From: Sedimenticola sp.
GTDB taxonomy: Bacteria > Pseudomonadota > Gammaproteobacteria > Chromatiales > Chromatiaceae
Direction: 5' to 3'
DNA length: 6,679 nucleotides
Assembly (NCBI GenBank): GCA_027041035.1
Contig: JALULB010000364.1
Span: 1-6,679 of the forward strand
Below the pieces are notes generated by a model. It had not been told where the DNA came from, did no database searches, and saw only the letters and a list, made by a program, of their open reading frames with translations. A program made the position numbers and the translations under genes. Positions 1-6,679 of this stretch are shown in pieces. How positions within the stretch are numbered: the first letter of the stretch is position 1; the number at the start of each line of letters is the position of its first letter.

Positions 1-120
1 TCAATGGAGCATTTCGTCGAAAAATCACGTCCGATGCCGAAGAAGATGAGAAAGAAATTCAAGAAACTGAAGGAAAAGGATCGTATCGCGGTGGCGCATT
101 TCTTTGCCTCGCAAAAATAA
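1..120 (+). CDS. C-terminal fragment of a probable class I c-type cytochrome (gene starts before the window)
   Basis: Reading frame 1 is open from the left edge and stops at TAA 118-120, giving 39 residues. The fragment has a lysine-rich stretch with methionines (RPMPKKMRKKF) and ends in AVAHFFASQK. The pattern of a Met in a helix followed by a closing helix ending in Y/F-A-S-Q is typical of the last part of cytochrome c4/c553-like domains, where that Met is the sixth haem ligand. No CXXCH is visible because the haem site would lie upstream of the window. The next gene, in the same direction, is a di-haem cytochrome, which supports the call. An ATG at base 4 is present, but a 38-residue protein starting there would look like a truncated domain, so I treat it as internal. 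The family call is moderate; that a coding sequence ends here is more secure. Confidence 0.6.
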   Translation, partial: SMEHFVEKSRPMPKKMRKKFKKLKEKDRIAVAHFFASQK

Positions 121-130
121 GCGTGCCACG

Positions 131-157
131 AAACGGCGGGCGTCACTCCCGCCGTTT
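131..157 (+). other. Perfect hairpin between the two cytochrome genes
   Basis: The arms AAACGGCGGG (131-140) and CCCGCCGTTT (148-157) are perfectly complementary over 10 bp around a 7-nt loop. The hairpin starts 10 nt after the upstream stop codon and ends 32 nt before the next ATG. There is no downstream T-run beyond the TTT inside the stem, so it is a poor intrinsic terminator. It could be a leaky terminator, a 3'-end stabiliser or a processing signal that lets the two cytochromes be expressed at different levels. Confidence 0.6.
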
Positions 158-189
158 GCCATTCATCTCCATCTTGGTTTCGCATCGTC

Positions 190-981
190 ATGAACAAGAA
201 ATCCATTGCAACACGTCCCGTATCGATACGCCAGCAGACTCCACGCGTGGCGATTGGCGGCCTGTTCCTGATGTCGATCGGACTTGCCGCGCAAGCGGCC
301 TCGGTCGTGCCGCCGAGTGCCGAAGAGTTCGAAAAAGCGATCAAGCTGACACCGAATATCGACAACGGCAGGAAGCTCTACCGCGTCTGTGTCACCTGTC
401 ACGGCCCGGAAGCCTGGGGTACCCGCGATGGCGCCTATCCGCAGATAGCGGGACAACTGACCAGTGTCACGATCAAGCAACTGGCCGATATCCGCGCGGG
501 TAATCGCGGCAACCCGATCATGCGCGCCTTCACGTCGGTTCGCAGCCTGGGGGGGCCACAGGAGATCGCCGATGTCGCCGGCTATATCGAGCAACTGCCG
601 ATGACACGGGACAACGGGCTGGGTCCCGACTTCGACCTGGAATCAGGCAGGAAGCTGTACAAGGACAACTGCACGGACTGTCACGGCAGTAACGGCGAAG
701 GCAATGCGGAAAAGCATATTCCGCTGATCCAGGGGCAACACTACCAGTACCTGTTCCGCCAGTTCGAACAGATACGTCACGGTATTCGCCGCAACGCGGA
801 TCCGGACATGGTCGATCAGATCAAGGGCTTCCGGCTGCGCGATCAGGTCGATGTGCTCAGTTATACCTCCAGGCTGAAACCGCCAGAGGAAAAACTGGCG
901 CCTCCGGGTTGGACGAACCCGGACTTCCCCTTCTATCGGCGTGGTTGGAGACCAAAACCACCGCCTCGATCAAGGGAGTGA
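190..981 (+). CDS. Exported di-haem cytochrome c (c4/c553-like)
   Basis: Predicted periplasmic electron carrier of 263 residues with two class I cytochrome c domains. The N-terminus is a long Sec signal peptide: basic residues to about 19, a hydrophobic core at 21-33, and likely cleavage after AQA at 36. Domain 1 has haem site CVTCH at 67-71 and a likely axial Met at 111 (NPIMRAF). Domain 2 has CTDCH at 161-165 and a likely axial Met at 207 (DPDMVDQ). Each haem site is preceded by a G-R-K-L-Y motif, as expected for duplicated domains. The protein ends in an unusual Pro/Arg-rich tail (about 240-263) that cytochrome c4 normally lacks. The in-frame stop at 118-120 and the signal peptide support ATG 190, but no convincing ribosome binding site precedes it. 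It probably shares a transcript with the upstream cytochrome and faces the NapC-type operon. The natural donor and acceptor cannot be told from the sequence. Confidence 0.92.
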   Translation: MNKKSIATRPVSIRQQTPRVAIGGLFLMSIGLAAQAASVVPPSAEEFEKAIKLTPNIDNGRKLYRVCVTCHGPEAWGTRDGAYPQIAGQLTSVTIKQLADIRAGNRGNPIMRAFTSVRSLGGPQEIADVAGYIEQLPMTRDNGLGPDFDLESGRKLYKDNCTDCHGSNGEGNAEKHIPLIQGQHYQYLFRQFEQIRHGIRRNADPDMVDQIKGFRLRDQVDVLSYTSRLKPPEEKLAPPGWTNPDFPFYRRGWRPKPPPRSRE

Positions 982-982
982 T

Positions 983-1029
983 CGCGACACAAAAAAGCCT
1001 GGGACAACCCCAGGCTTTTTTGTGTCGCG
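983..1029. terminator. Bidirectional intrinsic terminator between convergent operons
   Basis: A perfect 21-bp inverted repeat (983-1003 with 1009-1029) surrounds a 5-nt loop, ACAAC. The core GCCTGGG/CCCAGGC stem is flanked by six A on the left and six T on the right. Each strand therefore presents a GC-rich stem followed by a U-run. It starts 2 nt after the di-haem cytochrome stop, and on the other strand it follows the ankyrin gene, which ends at 1153. It should end transcription from both sides. Confidence 0.93.
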
Positions 1030-1124
1030 GTATATATAGCCTCCGCCAGCCATACCCCGGAATTATCACACGCACCTTTTCGCCCTTGGCGCGTTACTCG
1101 TCGGTGTGGGGAACTATGCTCCCA

Positions 1125-1142
1125 CAGCCTCCTAGGAGGCTG
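1125..1142. repeat. 18-bp perfect palindrome downstream of the ankyrin gene
   Basis: CAGCCTCCTAGGAGGCTG reads the same on both strands. As RNA it can form a 7-bp stem with a CUAG tetraloop. It begins 10 nt after the ankyrin gene's stop codon on the minus strand. It lacks a U-run, so it is more likely a 3'-end stabiliser, an auxiliary hairpin ahead of the 983-1029 terminator, or a protein binding site. Confidence 0.7.
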
Positions 1143-1152
1143 CTGTATTGAA

Positions 1153-2148
1153 CTATCTGGCCCCGGCATGCTCCAGCAATTCCGGTATGGAACGGCTCCG
1201 TCGCCTGTTCAATACAGCAATATCGCGTGCCGATTGCCCCTGCTTGTTTCGCAATGACAGATCCGCGCCGTTACGCAACAGCGCACGCACTACATCACCG
1301 TCCTGCGTGCTGATCGCTTCCATCAGCGCGGTCGAGCCGTTGTCGTCCCGCGCATTGACATCCGCGCCATGGGCAAGCAACGTCCTGACCGCTCCTTCGT
1401 GCCCGCCGCTCGCCGCCCAGAACAGCGCGGTCGCGCCATCCCTGGCCCTGGCCTCGACATCGGCGCCGGCCTTCAGCAGGGCATCGATGGATTCCACCTG
1501 TCCCAATGCCGCCGCGTGGATCAGCGCGGTCCTGCCCTGCTTGTCGCGGGCGTCCGGTTTCGCGCCCGCCTTCACCAGCAATGCAATCGTTCGATCGTTA
1601 CCGTATTCGGCGGCGATCATCAACGGCGTGACCCCCTTGTTGTCCGCGACGTTCGGATTGGCGCCCTTGAACAACAACTGATCCACCATGTTGCTCAAAC
1701 CATAGCGCGCTGCAATGGTCAGCGCATCCCAGCCCACGTTGTTACGCGCTTCCAGGTCCGCGCCACGCTCCAGCAACATTGCCGACAGCTCGCTCTGGCC
1801 GTTCTCGGCGGCAAAAATCAGCGGCGTGGAGCCGTCGCGCGCCTTCTGATTCACATCCGCGCCGTTCGCGATCAACAGGCTGGCGATGACGATATCGCCG
1901 TCCTCGACCGCAAGCATCAGCGGCGATTTGCCGAACTCGTTGGCCGCGTTGACATCCACCCCCTGATTCAGCAGCTTCTCGACCGCATCCGCGTCATTGT
2001 CGATCACCGCCACGCGTAGCTGTTTTTCCAGTTGTGGCGAGGAGGACGCCAGCGCGCCGCCCATCGACCCGACCAGAAGAATAACAAGCGCCACGCACCT
2101 GCAAGCCGTTATCCGCCATGACAGTCTGTTACACATCCACATCGTCAT
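1153..2148 (-). CDS. Exported ankyrin-repeat protein
   Basis: The 331-residue product is almost entirely ankyrin repeats, which bind other proteins. An N-terminal hydrophobic stretch at about 19-34 preceded by Arg residues, ending in GGALA, looks like a Sec signal peptide cleaved near residue 34, so the protein is probably periplasmic. No lipobox is seen. From Gly73 the repeats run with an exact 33-residue period (starts at 73, 106, 139, 172, 205, 238, 271, 304), each with the G-x-T/S-x-L start and a closing GA-D-x-N/E type turn. A degenerate first repeat covers about 44-72 and a partial last one 304-331. The ATG at 2148 overlaps the TGA of the upstream tetrahaem cytochrome gene (ATGA), with AGAGG four bases before it; in-frame ATGs at 2142 and 2136 are alternatives. 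The coupling implies work with the cytochrome, perhaps as scaffold or chaperone, but the actual partner is unknown. Confidence 0.92.
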   Translation of the reverse strand: MTMWMCNRLSWRITACRCVALVILLVGSMGGALASSSPQLEKQLRVAVIDNDADAVEKLLNQGVDVNAANEFGKSPLMLAVEDGDIVIASLLIANGADVNQKARDGSTPLIFAAENGQSELSAMLLERGADLEARNNVGWDALTIAARYGLSNMVDQLLFKGANPNVADNKGVTPLMIAAEYGNDRTIALLVKAGAKPDARDKQGRTALIHAAALGQVESIDALLKAGADVEARARDGATALFWAASGGHEGAVRTLLAHGADVNARDDNGSTALMEAISTQDGDVVRALLRNGADLSLRNKQGQSARDIAVLNRRRSRSIPELLEHAGAR

Positions 2149-2693
2149 TCCGCCTCTTCAGTTTCTGTTTCCTCATCGGCCGGATCGTCGGGTAGTTCAT
2201 GCGCGATACCCTGGTGACAGTCGATGCAAACCTGGCCTTTCTCCACCATGCGCGAATGTTTCTTTCGAGCACTACGATCCTGTTCCGCGAGATCCATCTG
2301 GCTGATCTTGTGGCAACTGCGACATTCGCGCGAATCGGTCGCGCGCATCTTGTCCCACACGCGGTTGGCCATCTCCCAGCGATGCGCCTCGTACTTCTCC
2401 GGCGTGCTGATCGTACCCAGAATCTCGTGATAGACATCCTTCGCCGCCATCACCTTGGCGATCATCTTCGGGATAAAGGGCTTCGGTACGTGGCAGTCCG
2501 AGCAACCCGCCTGCACGCCGGAACGGCTCTTGAAATGCACGGTCTCCTGATACTCGCGAAGATTCGTCTTCATCGTATGACAGGAGGTACAGAACTCGGT
2601 GGTATTGGTCGCCGACAGCCCGACGTTGAACAGACCGGCAAAGACGATGCCGGCGAAAAAGATAATCAGCAGTGAACCTAACGAACGTTTCAT
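2145..2693 (-). CDS. NapC/NirT-family membrane-anchored tetrahaem cytochrome c
   Basis: Predicted quinol dehydrogenase of 182 residues that passes electrons from the membrane quinol pool to periplasmic partners. A single N-terminal membrane anchor covers about 7-27. Four haem sites follow: CTSCH (35-39, with Met41 placed as in the CXXCHxM haem 1 of this family), CSDCH (64-68), CRSCH (124-128) and CIDCH (156-160). The last site is followed by QGIAHELP, a hallmark of the NapC/NirT family. Length is close to the usual 180-200. A short acidic tail (168-182) is unusual and could be a docking surface. Start ATG 2693 has a strong Shine-Dalgarno, GGAGG at 2708-2704, within GGAGGGGG (2708-2701). It is first in an operon with the ankyrin gene. 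No reductase gene (nap, nir, nrf, TMAO) is visible, so I give no specific symbol. Confidence 0.92.
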   Translation of the reverse strand: MKRSLGSLLIIFFAGIVFAGLFNVGLSATNTTEFCTSCHTMKTNLREYQETVHFKSRSGVQAGCSDCHVPKPFIPKMIAKVMAAKDVYHEILGTISTPEKYEAHRWEMANRVWDKMRATDSRECRSCHKISQMDLAEQDRSARKKHSRMVEKGQVCIDCHQGIAHELPDDPADEETETEEAE

Positions 2694-2740
2694 GGAATAA
2701 CCCCCTCCGGTGAATGTTGTCCGCGCAGCCTGCTTGCTTT

Positions 2741-2770
2741 CTTATATCGGCGCGGGTGCAAATCGGTCAA
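2741..2770 (-). promoter_or_regulatory. Predicted sigma70 promoter for the tetrahaem cytochrome-ankyrin operon
   Basis: Reading the minus strand, TTGACC (2770-2765) is followed after 18 bases by TATAAG (2746-2741). Each box matches 5 of 6 consensus positions. Transcription would begin near 2734, leaving a leader of about 40 nt that contains the strong ribosome binding site. Called by eye from the consensus. Confidence 0.6.
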
Positions 2771-2807
2771 TCTTCATCCTCGTGAAGACCGGTAACGACG
2801 CTACCGG
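2771..2807. promoter_or_regulatory. Two adjacent inverted repeats upstream of the cytochrome promoter
   Basis: TCTTCA (2771-2776) pairs with TGAAGA (2783-2788) around TCCTCG, and directly next to it CCGGTA (2789-2794) pairs with TACCGG (2802-2807) around a 7-nt loop. The first begins right beside the predicted -35 box of the minus-strand operon. They could be operator half-sites or hairpins in a plus-strand leader of mltF. Function is not shown by sequence alone. Confidence 0.35.
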
Positions 2808-2853
2808 CTTTCTACATCTATGCTTGATTTTACACTAATCTATCGCGACTGGC

Positions 2854-2893
2854 GGCGCGCGGGCGACCACTCTGGCGCGCGCCCATGTAGAAT
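2854..2893 (+). promoter_or_regulatory. GC-rich inverted repeat and weak -10 box upstream of mltF
   Basis: GGCGCGCG (2854-2861) pairs perfectly with CGCGCGCC (2876-2883) around 14 nt. Five bases further on, TAGAAT (2888-2893) matches the -10 consensus at 5 of 6 positions, about 29 bases before the mltF ATG. No good -35 box lies at the right distance (GACCAC at 2865-2870 is poor), so activity may depend on a regulator binding the inverted repeat, or the true promoter may be elsewhere. Confidence 0.3.
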
Positions 2894-2921
2894 AGCGAAA
2901 AACGCAGAATAAACCCATGCC

Positions 2922-4316
2922 ATGTACAGAGCTTGCTTCCTCTCCATCGCCGGCGTAACCCTGGTACTCCTGTCCTCGTGTCAACAGCGCCCTTCCGAGC
3001 TGGAACGGGTCAAGGCAAGGGGCCTGATACGCGTGGCCATCGCCAACGCGGAACATTGCACCCAGGGAGAATCCGTTCCGGGTTCGCTGGAGTGCGAGCT
3101 GCCGCGACGCTTCGCGAAGACACTCGGCGTGGTGGTCAAATACCTGCCCGCCGAACGGCTGGACATCACGTTGTCGCTGCTCGACGATGACGAAGCTCGG
3201 TTCGCCGCCGGCCTGCCCGTGCTGGCGGCGCTTGGCGATCGGCTGCGTTTCACCCCCGCGTACCGGAACGTCACTTGGCAACTGGTCTACCGCCAGGGGC
3301 GCAAGCGTCCGAAAAAACTGGCCGACCTCGCCGCTGGCGAACTCGTCGTCGCCGCCGGCAGTGTTCAGGAGATGCTGCTGAAGGAATGGCGGACCACGCA
3401 TCCCGAACTGAGCTGGGTCAGCCAACCCGACTCCAGCGCGCCGGCGTTGCTCGAACAGGTACAGAACAAACGCATCGGTGCGACCCTCGCCGATTCAACA
3501 ACCGTCATGCTGCAACGCCGCCACTTCCCGGAACTGCGCGTCGCCTTCGAACTGGGCGAACCCAGCGGCATCGGCTGGGCGTTTCCGCATCGCGCGGACG
3601 ACAGCCTGTATCGCGCGGCGCTGGACTTCCTTGACGACATCCGTCACGACGGCACCCTTCGCGCACTCACCGACCGTTACTACGCACACGCCGATCGACT
3701 GAATTACGTCGATCAGCGCAGTTTTCAGCGCCATTTGCGCGAACGCCTGCCCGCCTTCCGCCCGATCTTTGAACGTACCGCAAAGGCATACGGCCTGAGC
3801 TGGCGGCTGCTCGCCGCGATCGGCTACCAGGAGTCGCACTGGAACCCGAAGGCGGTGTCGCCGACCGGCGTGCGCGGACTGATGATGCTGTCGCGCGTCA
3901 CCGCGAAACGCGTCGGCATCGCCGATCGCACCGATCCGGCGCAGAGCATCCTCGGCGCGGCGCGCTACCTGCTGGAGCTGAAGAAGAAAATCCCGAAACG
4001 CATCCCCGAGCCGGACCACACCTGGCTGACCCTGGCGGCCTACAACATCGGTTTCGGCCACCTGGAAGACGCGCGCATCCTGGCCCAGCGCATGGGTGGC
4101 AACCCGGATCGCTGGATGGACGTGCGCCGCGCGCTGCCGCTATTGGAGAAAGCGGAGATCGCGAAGACGCTGAAGCGCGGCATGGCGCGCGGCAACGAAG
4201 CTGTGACCTATGTCGAGAACATTCGCAACTATCTGGAGATGCTGGAGTTCCTGACACGCGAAACCCCGACCAAGAACGACCGACCGGTGGTCTCCGCCCT
4301 GCCCGAGGCGCTTTGA
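2922..4316 (+). CDS. mltF: Membrane-bound lytic murein transglycosylase F
   Basis: Cleaves the MurNAc-GlcNAc bond of peptidoglycan non-hydrolytically, forming 1,6-anhydro-MurNAc ends, for wall turnover. The 464-residue product has the MltF layout. A lipoprotein signal ends at LLSSC, so Cys20 would be lipidated and the protein tethered to a membrane. A solute-binding-protein type-3 domain covers about 33-255, a regulatory domain in this family. A goose-lysozyme-like SLT domain covers about 280-445. Catalytic Glu304 sits in YQESHWNP, followed by SPTGVRGLMML (313-323) and the AAYNIGFGH motif (372-380). Two cysteines (46, 58) in the first domain might form a disulfide. An in-frame TAA at 2910-2912 rules out an earlier start, and the signal peptide supports ATG 2922 despite a weak ribosome binding site; an ATG at 2917 is out of frame. 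Transcribed alone, divergent from the cytochrome operon and convergent with serS. Confidence 0.95.
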   Translation: MYRACFLSIAGVTLVLLSSCQQRPSELERVKARGLIRVAIANAEHCTQGESVPGSLECELPRRFAKTLGVVVKYLPAERLDITLSLLDDDEARFAAGLPVLAALGDRLRFTPAYRNVTWQLVYRQGRKRPKKLADLAAGELVVAAGSVQEMLLKEWRTTHPELSWVSQPDSSAPALLEQVQNKRIGATLADSTTVMLQRRHFPELRVAFELGEPSGIGWAFPHRADDSLYRAALDFLDDIRHDGTLRALTDRYYAHADRLNYVDQRSFQRHLRERLPAFRPIFERTAKAYGLSWRLLAAIGYQESHWNPKAVSPTGVRGLMMLSRVTAKRVGIADRTDPAQSILGAARYLLELKKKIPKRIPEPDHTWLTLAAYNIGFGHLEDARILAQRMGGNPDRWMDVRRALPLLEKAEIAKTLKRGMARGNEAVTYVENIRNYLEMLEFLTRETPTKNDRPVVSALPEAL

Positions 4317-4331
4317 TCCAACCCGGAAAAT

Positions 4332-5925
<1,594 letters not shown>

Positions 5926-5926
<1 letters not shown>

Positions 5927-6300
5927 CAGAACTGCCTCCCCAAAAGAACGCCCAACCACACCGCCAGCATGCAGGCGATCACGCTGACGACAATATTCAG
6001 CCCGGCCTTGACGAAATCGGCCTGCTCGATCAGGTTCAAGGTCTCGATCGAGAAGGTCGAAAAGGTGGTGAACGCGCCAAGAAACCCGACCAACAACGCG
6101 GCGCGCCACTCCGCCGCCAGCGTCACCCGCTCGACCAGCAGAATGAACAACAGCCCCATCAGAAACGAGCCGAGAACATTCACCGCCAGCGTGCCGAAAG
6201 GAAAACTGCGACCGAACACCTGATAGACCGCGTTCGCCGTCCAGAAACGCAGCAACGCGCCCGTCGCGCCACCGCCCGCGATCGCCAGAACCTGCAACAC
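5926..6300 (-). CDS. crcB: Fluoride-specific ion channel CrcB (Fluc)
   Basis: Inner-membrane channel that lets cytoplasmic fluoride escape; it works as an antiparallel dimer. The 124-residue protein has four hydrophobic segments at about 3-24, 35-57, 66-86 and 97-121, the standard Fluc topology. Family motifs are GGGATGALLRF (9-19, with the conserved Arg18), FGTLAVNVLGSFLMG (35-49, with the pore Asn41) and GFLGAFTTFSTFSIET (72-87), which carries the phenylalanine box and the central sodium-site segment. The start is a GTG at 6300, with GAGG seven bases upstream; the adjacent TTG at 6297 is an alternative and no ATG fits. It heads the crcB-DUF190-serS operon and overlaps DUF190 by one base. 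I found no fluoride riboswitch upstream, so expression is probably constitutive. Confidence 0.95.
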
Positions 6301-6487
6301 TGTTTCGCCTCGAACAAAAGCGCGAATTCTACCGCATGACGGCGGATTTTTCTGCTTTGCGTCTTACGCGATCATGCTTGCCGGAGTCCGGATTGCCGCC
6401 AGTCCCCCGATTTTAGAGCGATCGATGCATCGGCGGCTTGACCTTGAGCTTTCCGGTATCCACACTGGAGTCGTGGCCGGCGGCGTC

Positions 6488-6525
6488 AGGTGGGTGGATG
6501 AAACCACCTCTTCGGGGCTACCCCG
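6488..6525. repeat. Two small adjacent hairpins
   Basis: AGGTGG (6488-6493) pairs with CCACCT (6504-6509), with an alternative GGTGG/CCACC pairing from 6493. Three bases later CGGGG (6513-6517) pairs with CCCCG (6521-6525) around CTA. Neither is followed by a T-run on the plus strand. They lie upstream of the larger 6554-6593 hairpin and may belong to the same structure. Confidence 0.4.
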
Positions 6526-6553
6526 TTGAAAGATTGTTACCCAGCGATACGCA

Positions 6554-6593
6554 GCACGGGCGGAGCCGCGCCAAACTGCGGAGCCGCCCGTGC
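6554..6593. repeat. Strong 40-nt hairpin with a direct repeat inside
   Basis: GCACGGGCGG (6554-6563) pairs perfectly with CCGCCCGTGC (6584-6593). Inside it, CCGC (6566-6569) pairs with GCGG (6578-6581), leaving a symmetric AG/AG internal loop and an 8-nt apical loop. The decamer GCGGAGCCGC occurs twice as a direct repeat (6560-6569, 6578-6587). No T-run follows on either strand, so it is not a standard intrinsic terminator. Confidence 0.6.
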
Positions 6594-6679
6594 CCGGCAA
6601 GACGGGCTGGCGCCGGCGGTCACACGCTTTCTCGGCCACGAGACTTTTCCGATGTCCTTGTACACCACGGTCGCCCGAC

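Larger units (their letters stand above)
6301..6679. other. Region without a supportable gene; inverted-repeat rich
   Basis: About 380 bases upstream of crcB hold no reading frame I recognise. A 91-codon minus frame (6364-6639) is rich in Arg, Ser and Pro and has no motif. A plus frame from ATG 6498 and one minus frame ending at 6537 are open to the window edge but equally featureless. Nearest crcB, TAGAAT on the minus strand (6330-6325) could be a -10 box, without a good -35. Further out are a 10-bp palindrome CGATGCATCG (6423-6432) and a cluster of hairpins at 6488-6616. In many gammaproteobacteria rarA lies upstream of crcB, but I see no trace of it here. The stretch may be an RNA gene, a repeat element, the end of a mobile element, or plain intergenic DNA. 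Confidence 0.5.

Noticed and set aside
857..1169. Short open frames across the terminator (72-80 codons)
   Set aside because: They read through the perfect terminator inverted repeat and the tail of the cytochrome gene; by-products of the palindrome.
1148..2019. Plus-strand open frames opposite the ankyrin gene
   Set aside because: The repetitive composition of the ankyrin repeats and high GC keep the opposite frames open; no motif or ribosome binding site supports them.
5927..6109. 61-codon N-terminal extension of the DUF190 gene inside crcB
   Set aside because: The extension is Arg-rich and family-unlike, and the ATG at 5926 with a strong Shine-Dalgarno and TGATG overlap fits the family length.
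6301..6420. Fluoride (crcB-motif) riboswitch upstream of crcB
   Set aside because: I looked on the minus strand for the conserved pseudoknot segments and found no match.
6364..6639. 91-codon minus-strand open frame upstream of crcB
   Set aside because: No recognisable domain, biased Arg/Ser/Pro composition, overlap with the strong hairpin and no convincing ribosome binding site; not supported as a gene.
6498..6679. Plus-strand frame from ATG 6498 open to the window edge
   Set aside because: Sixty codons of Arg/Pro-rich sequence running through the hairpins, with no ribosome binding site or motif. It may be the start of a gene beyond the window, but nothing visible shows that.
6361..6679. 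tRNA gene, CRISPR array or group II intron end
   Set aside because: No T-loop GTTC-type signature with a flanking acceptor stem, no regularly spaced repeats, and no domain V-like sequence.

Overview
The window looks like part of a chromosome from a GC-rich, respiratory gammaproteobacterium. The protein types (c4/c553-like di-haem cytochrome, NapC/NirT tetrahaem cytochrome, lipobox-bearing MltF, proteobacterial SerRS and CrcB) suggest a Chromatiales or Ectothiorhodospiraceae-like sulfur-oxidising or denitrifying lineage. That placement is inference from protein character; no rRNA or other marker gene is present.

Layout. (1) Bases 1-981, plus strand: the 3' end of a gene whose product resembles the C-terminus of a class I cytochrome c, then a complete exported di-haem cytochrome c (190-981). 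A hairpin without a T-tract lies between them. (2) Bases 983-1029: an exceptionally clean two-way intrinsic terminator separating these genes from a convergent minus-strand operon. (3) Bases 2693-1153, minus strand: a membrane-anchored NapC/NirT-type tetrahaem cytochrome, translationally coupled (ATGA overlap) to an exported protein built almost wholly of 33-residue ankyrin repeats. A good sigma70-like promoter lies just upstream at 2741-2770. (4) Bases 2694-2921: a divergent intergenic region with three inverted repeats. (5) Bases 2922-4316, plus strand: mltF, a lipoprotein lytic transglycosylase. (6) Bases 6300-4332, minus strand: a tightly overlapped operon crcB (fluoride channel) - DUF190 (PII-like fold) - serS (seryl-tRNA synthetase). 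Its end faces mltF with only 15 bp between and no terminator that I can see. (7) Bases 6301-6679: no gene I can support, but a run of inverted repeats including a strong 40-nt hairpin.

How the genes may work together. The NapC-type protein would take electrons from quinol at the inner membrane and pass them to periplasmic acceptors; the di-haem cytochromes encoded convergently nearby are plausible partners. The ankyrin protein is exported to the same compartment and translated with the NapC protein, so a scaffolding or assembly role is possible but unproven. MltF, SerRS and the fluoride exporter are housekeeping functions. The window looks mostly ordinary. The parts that deserve a second look are the NapC-ankyrin pair, the DUF190-CrcB coupling and the structured 3' end of the window. 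I did not find a clearly new system.
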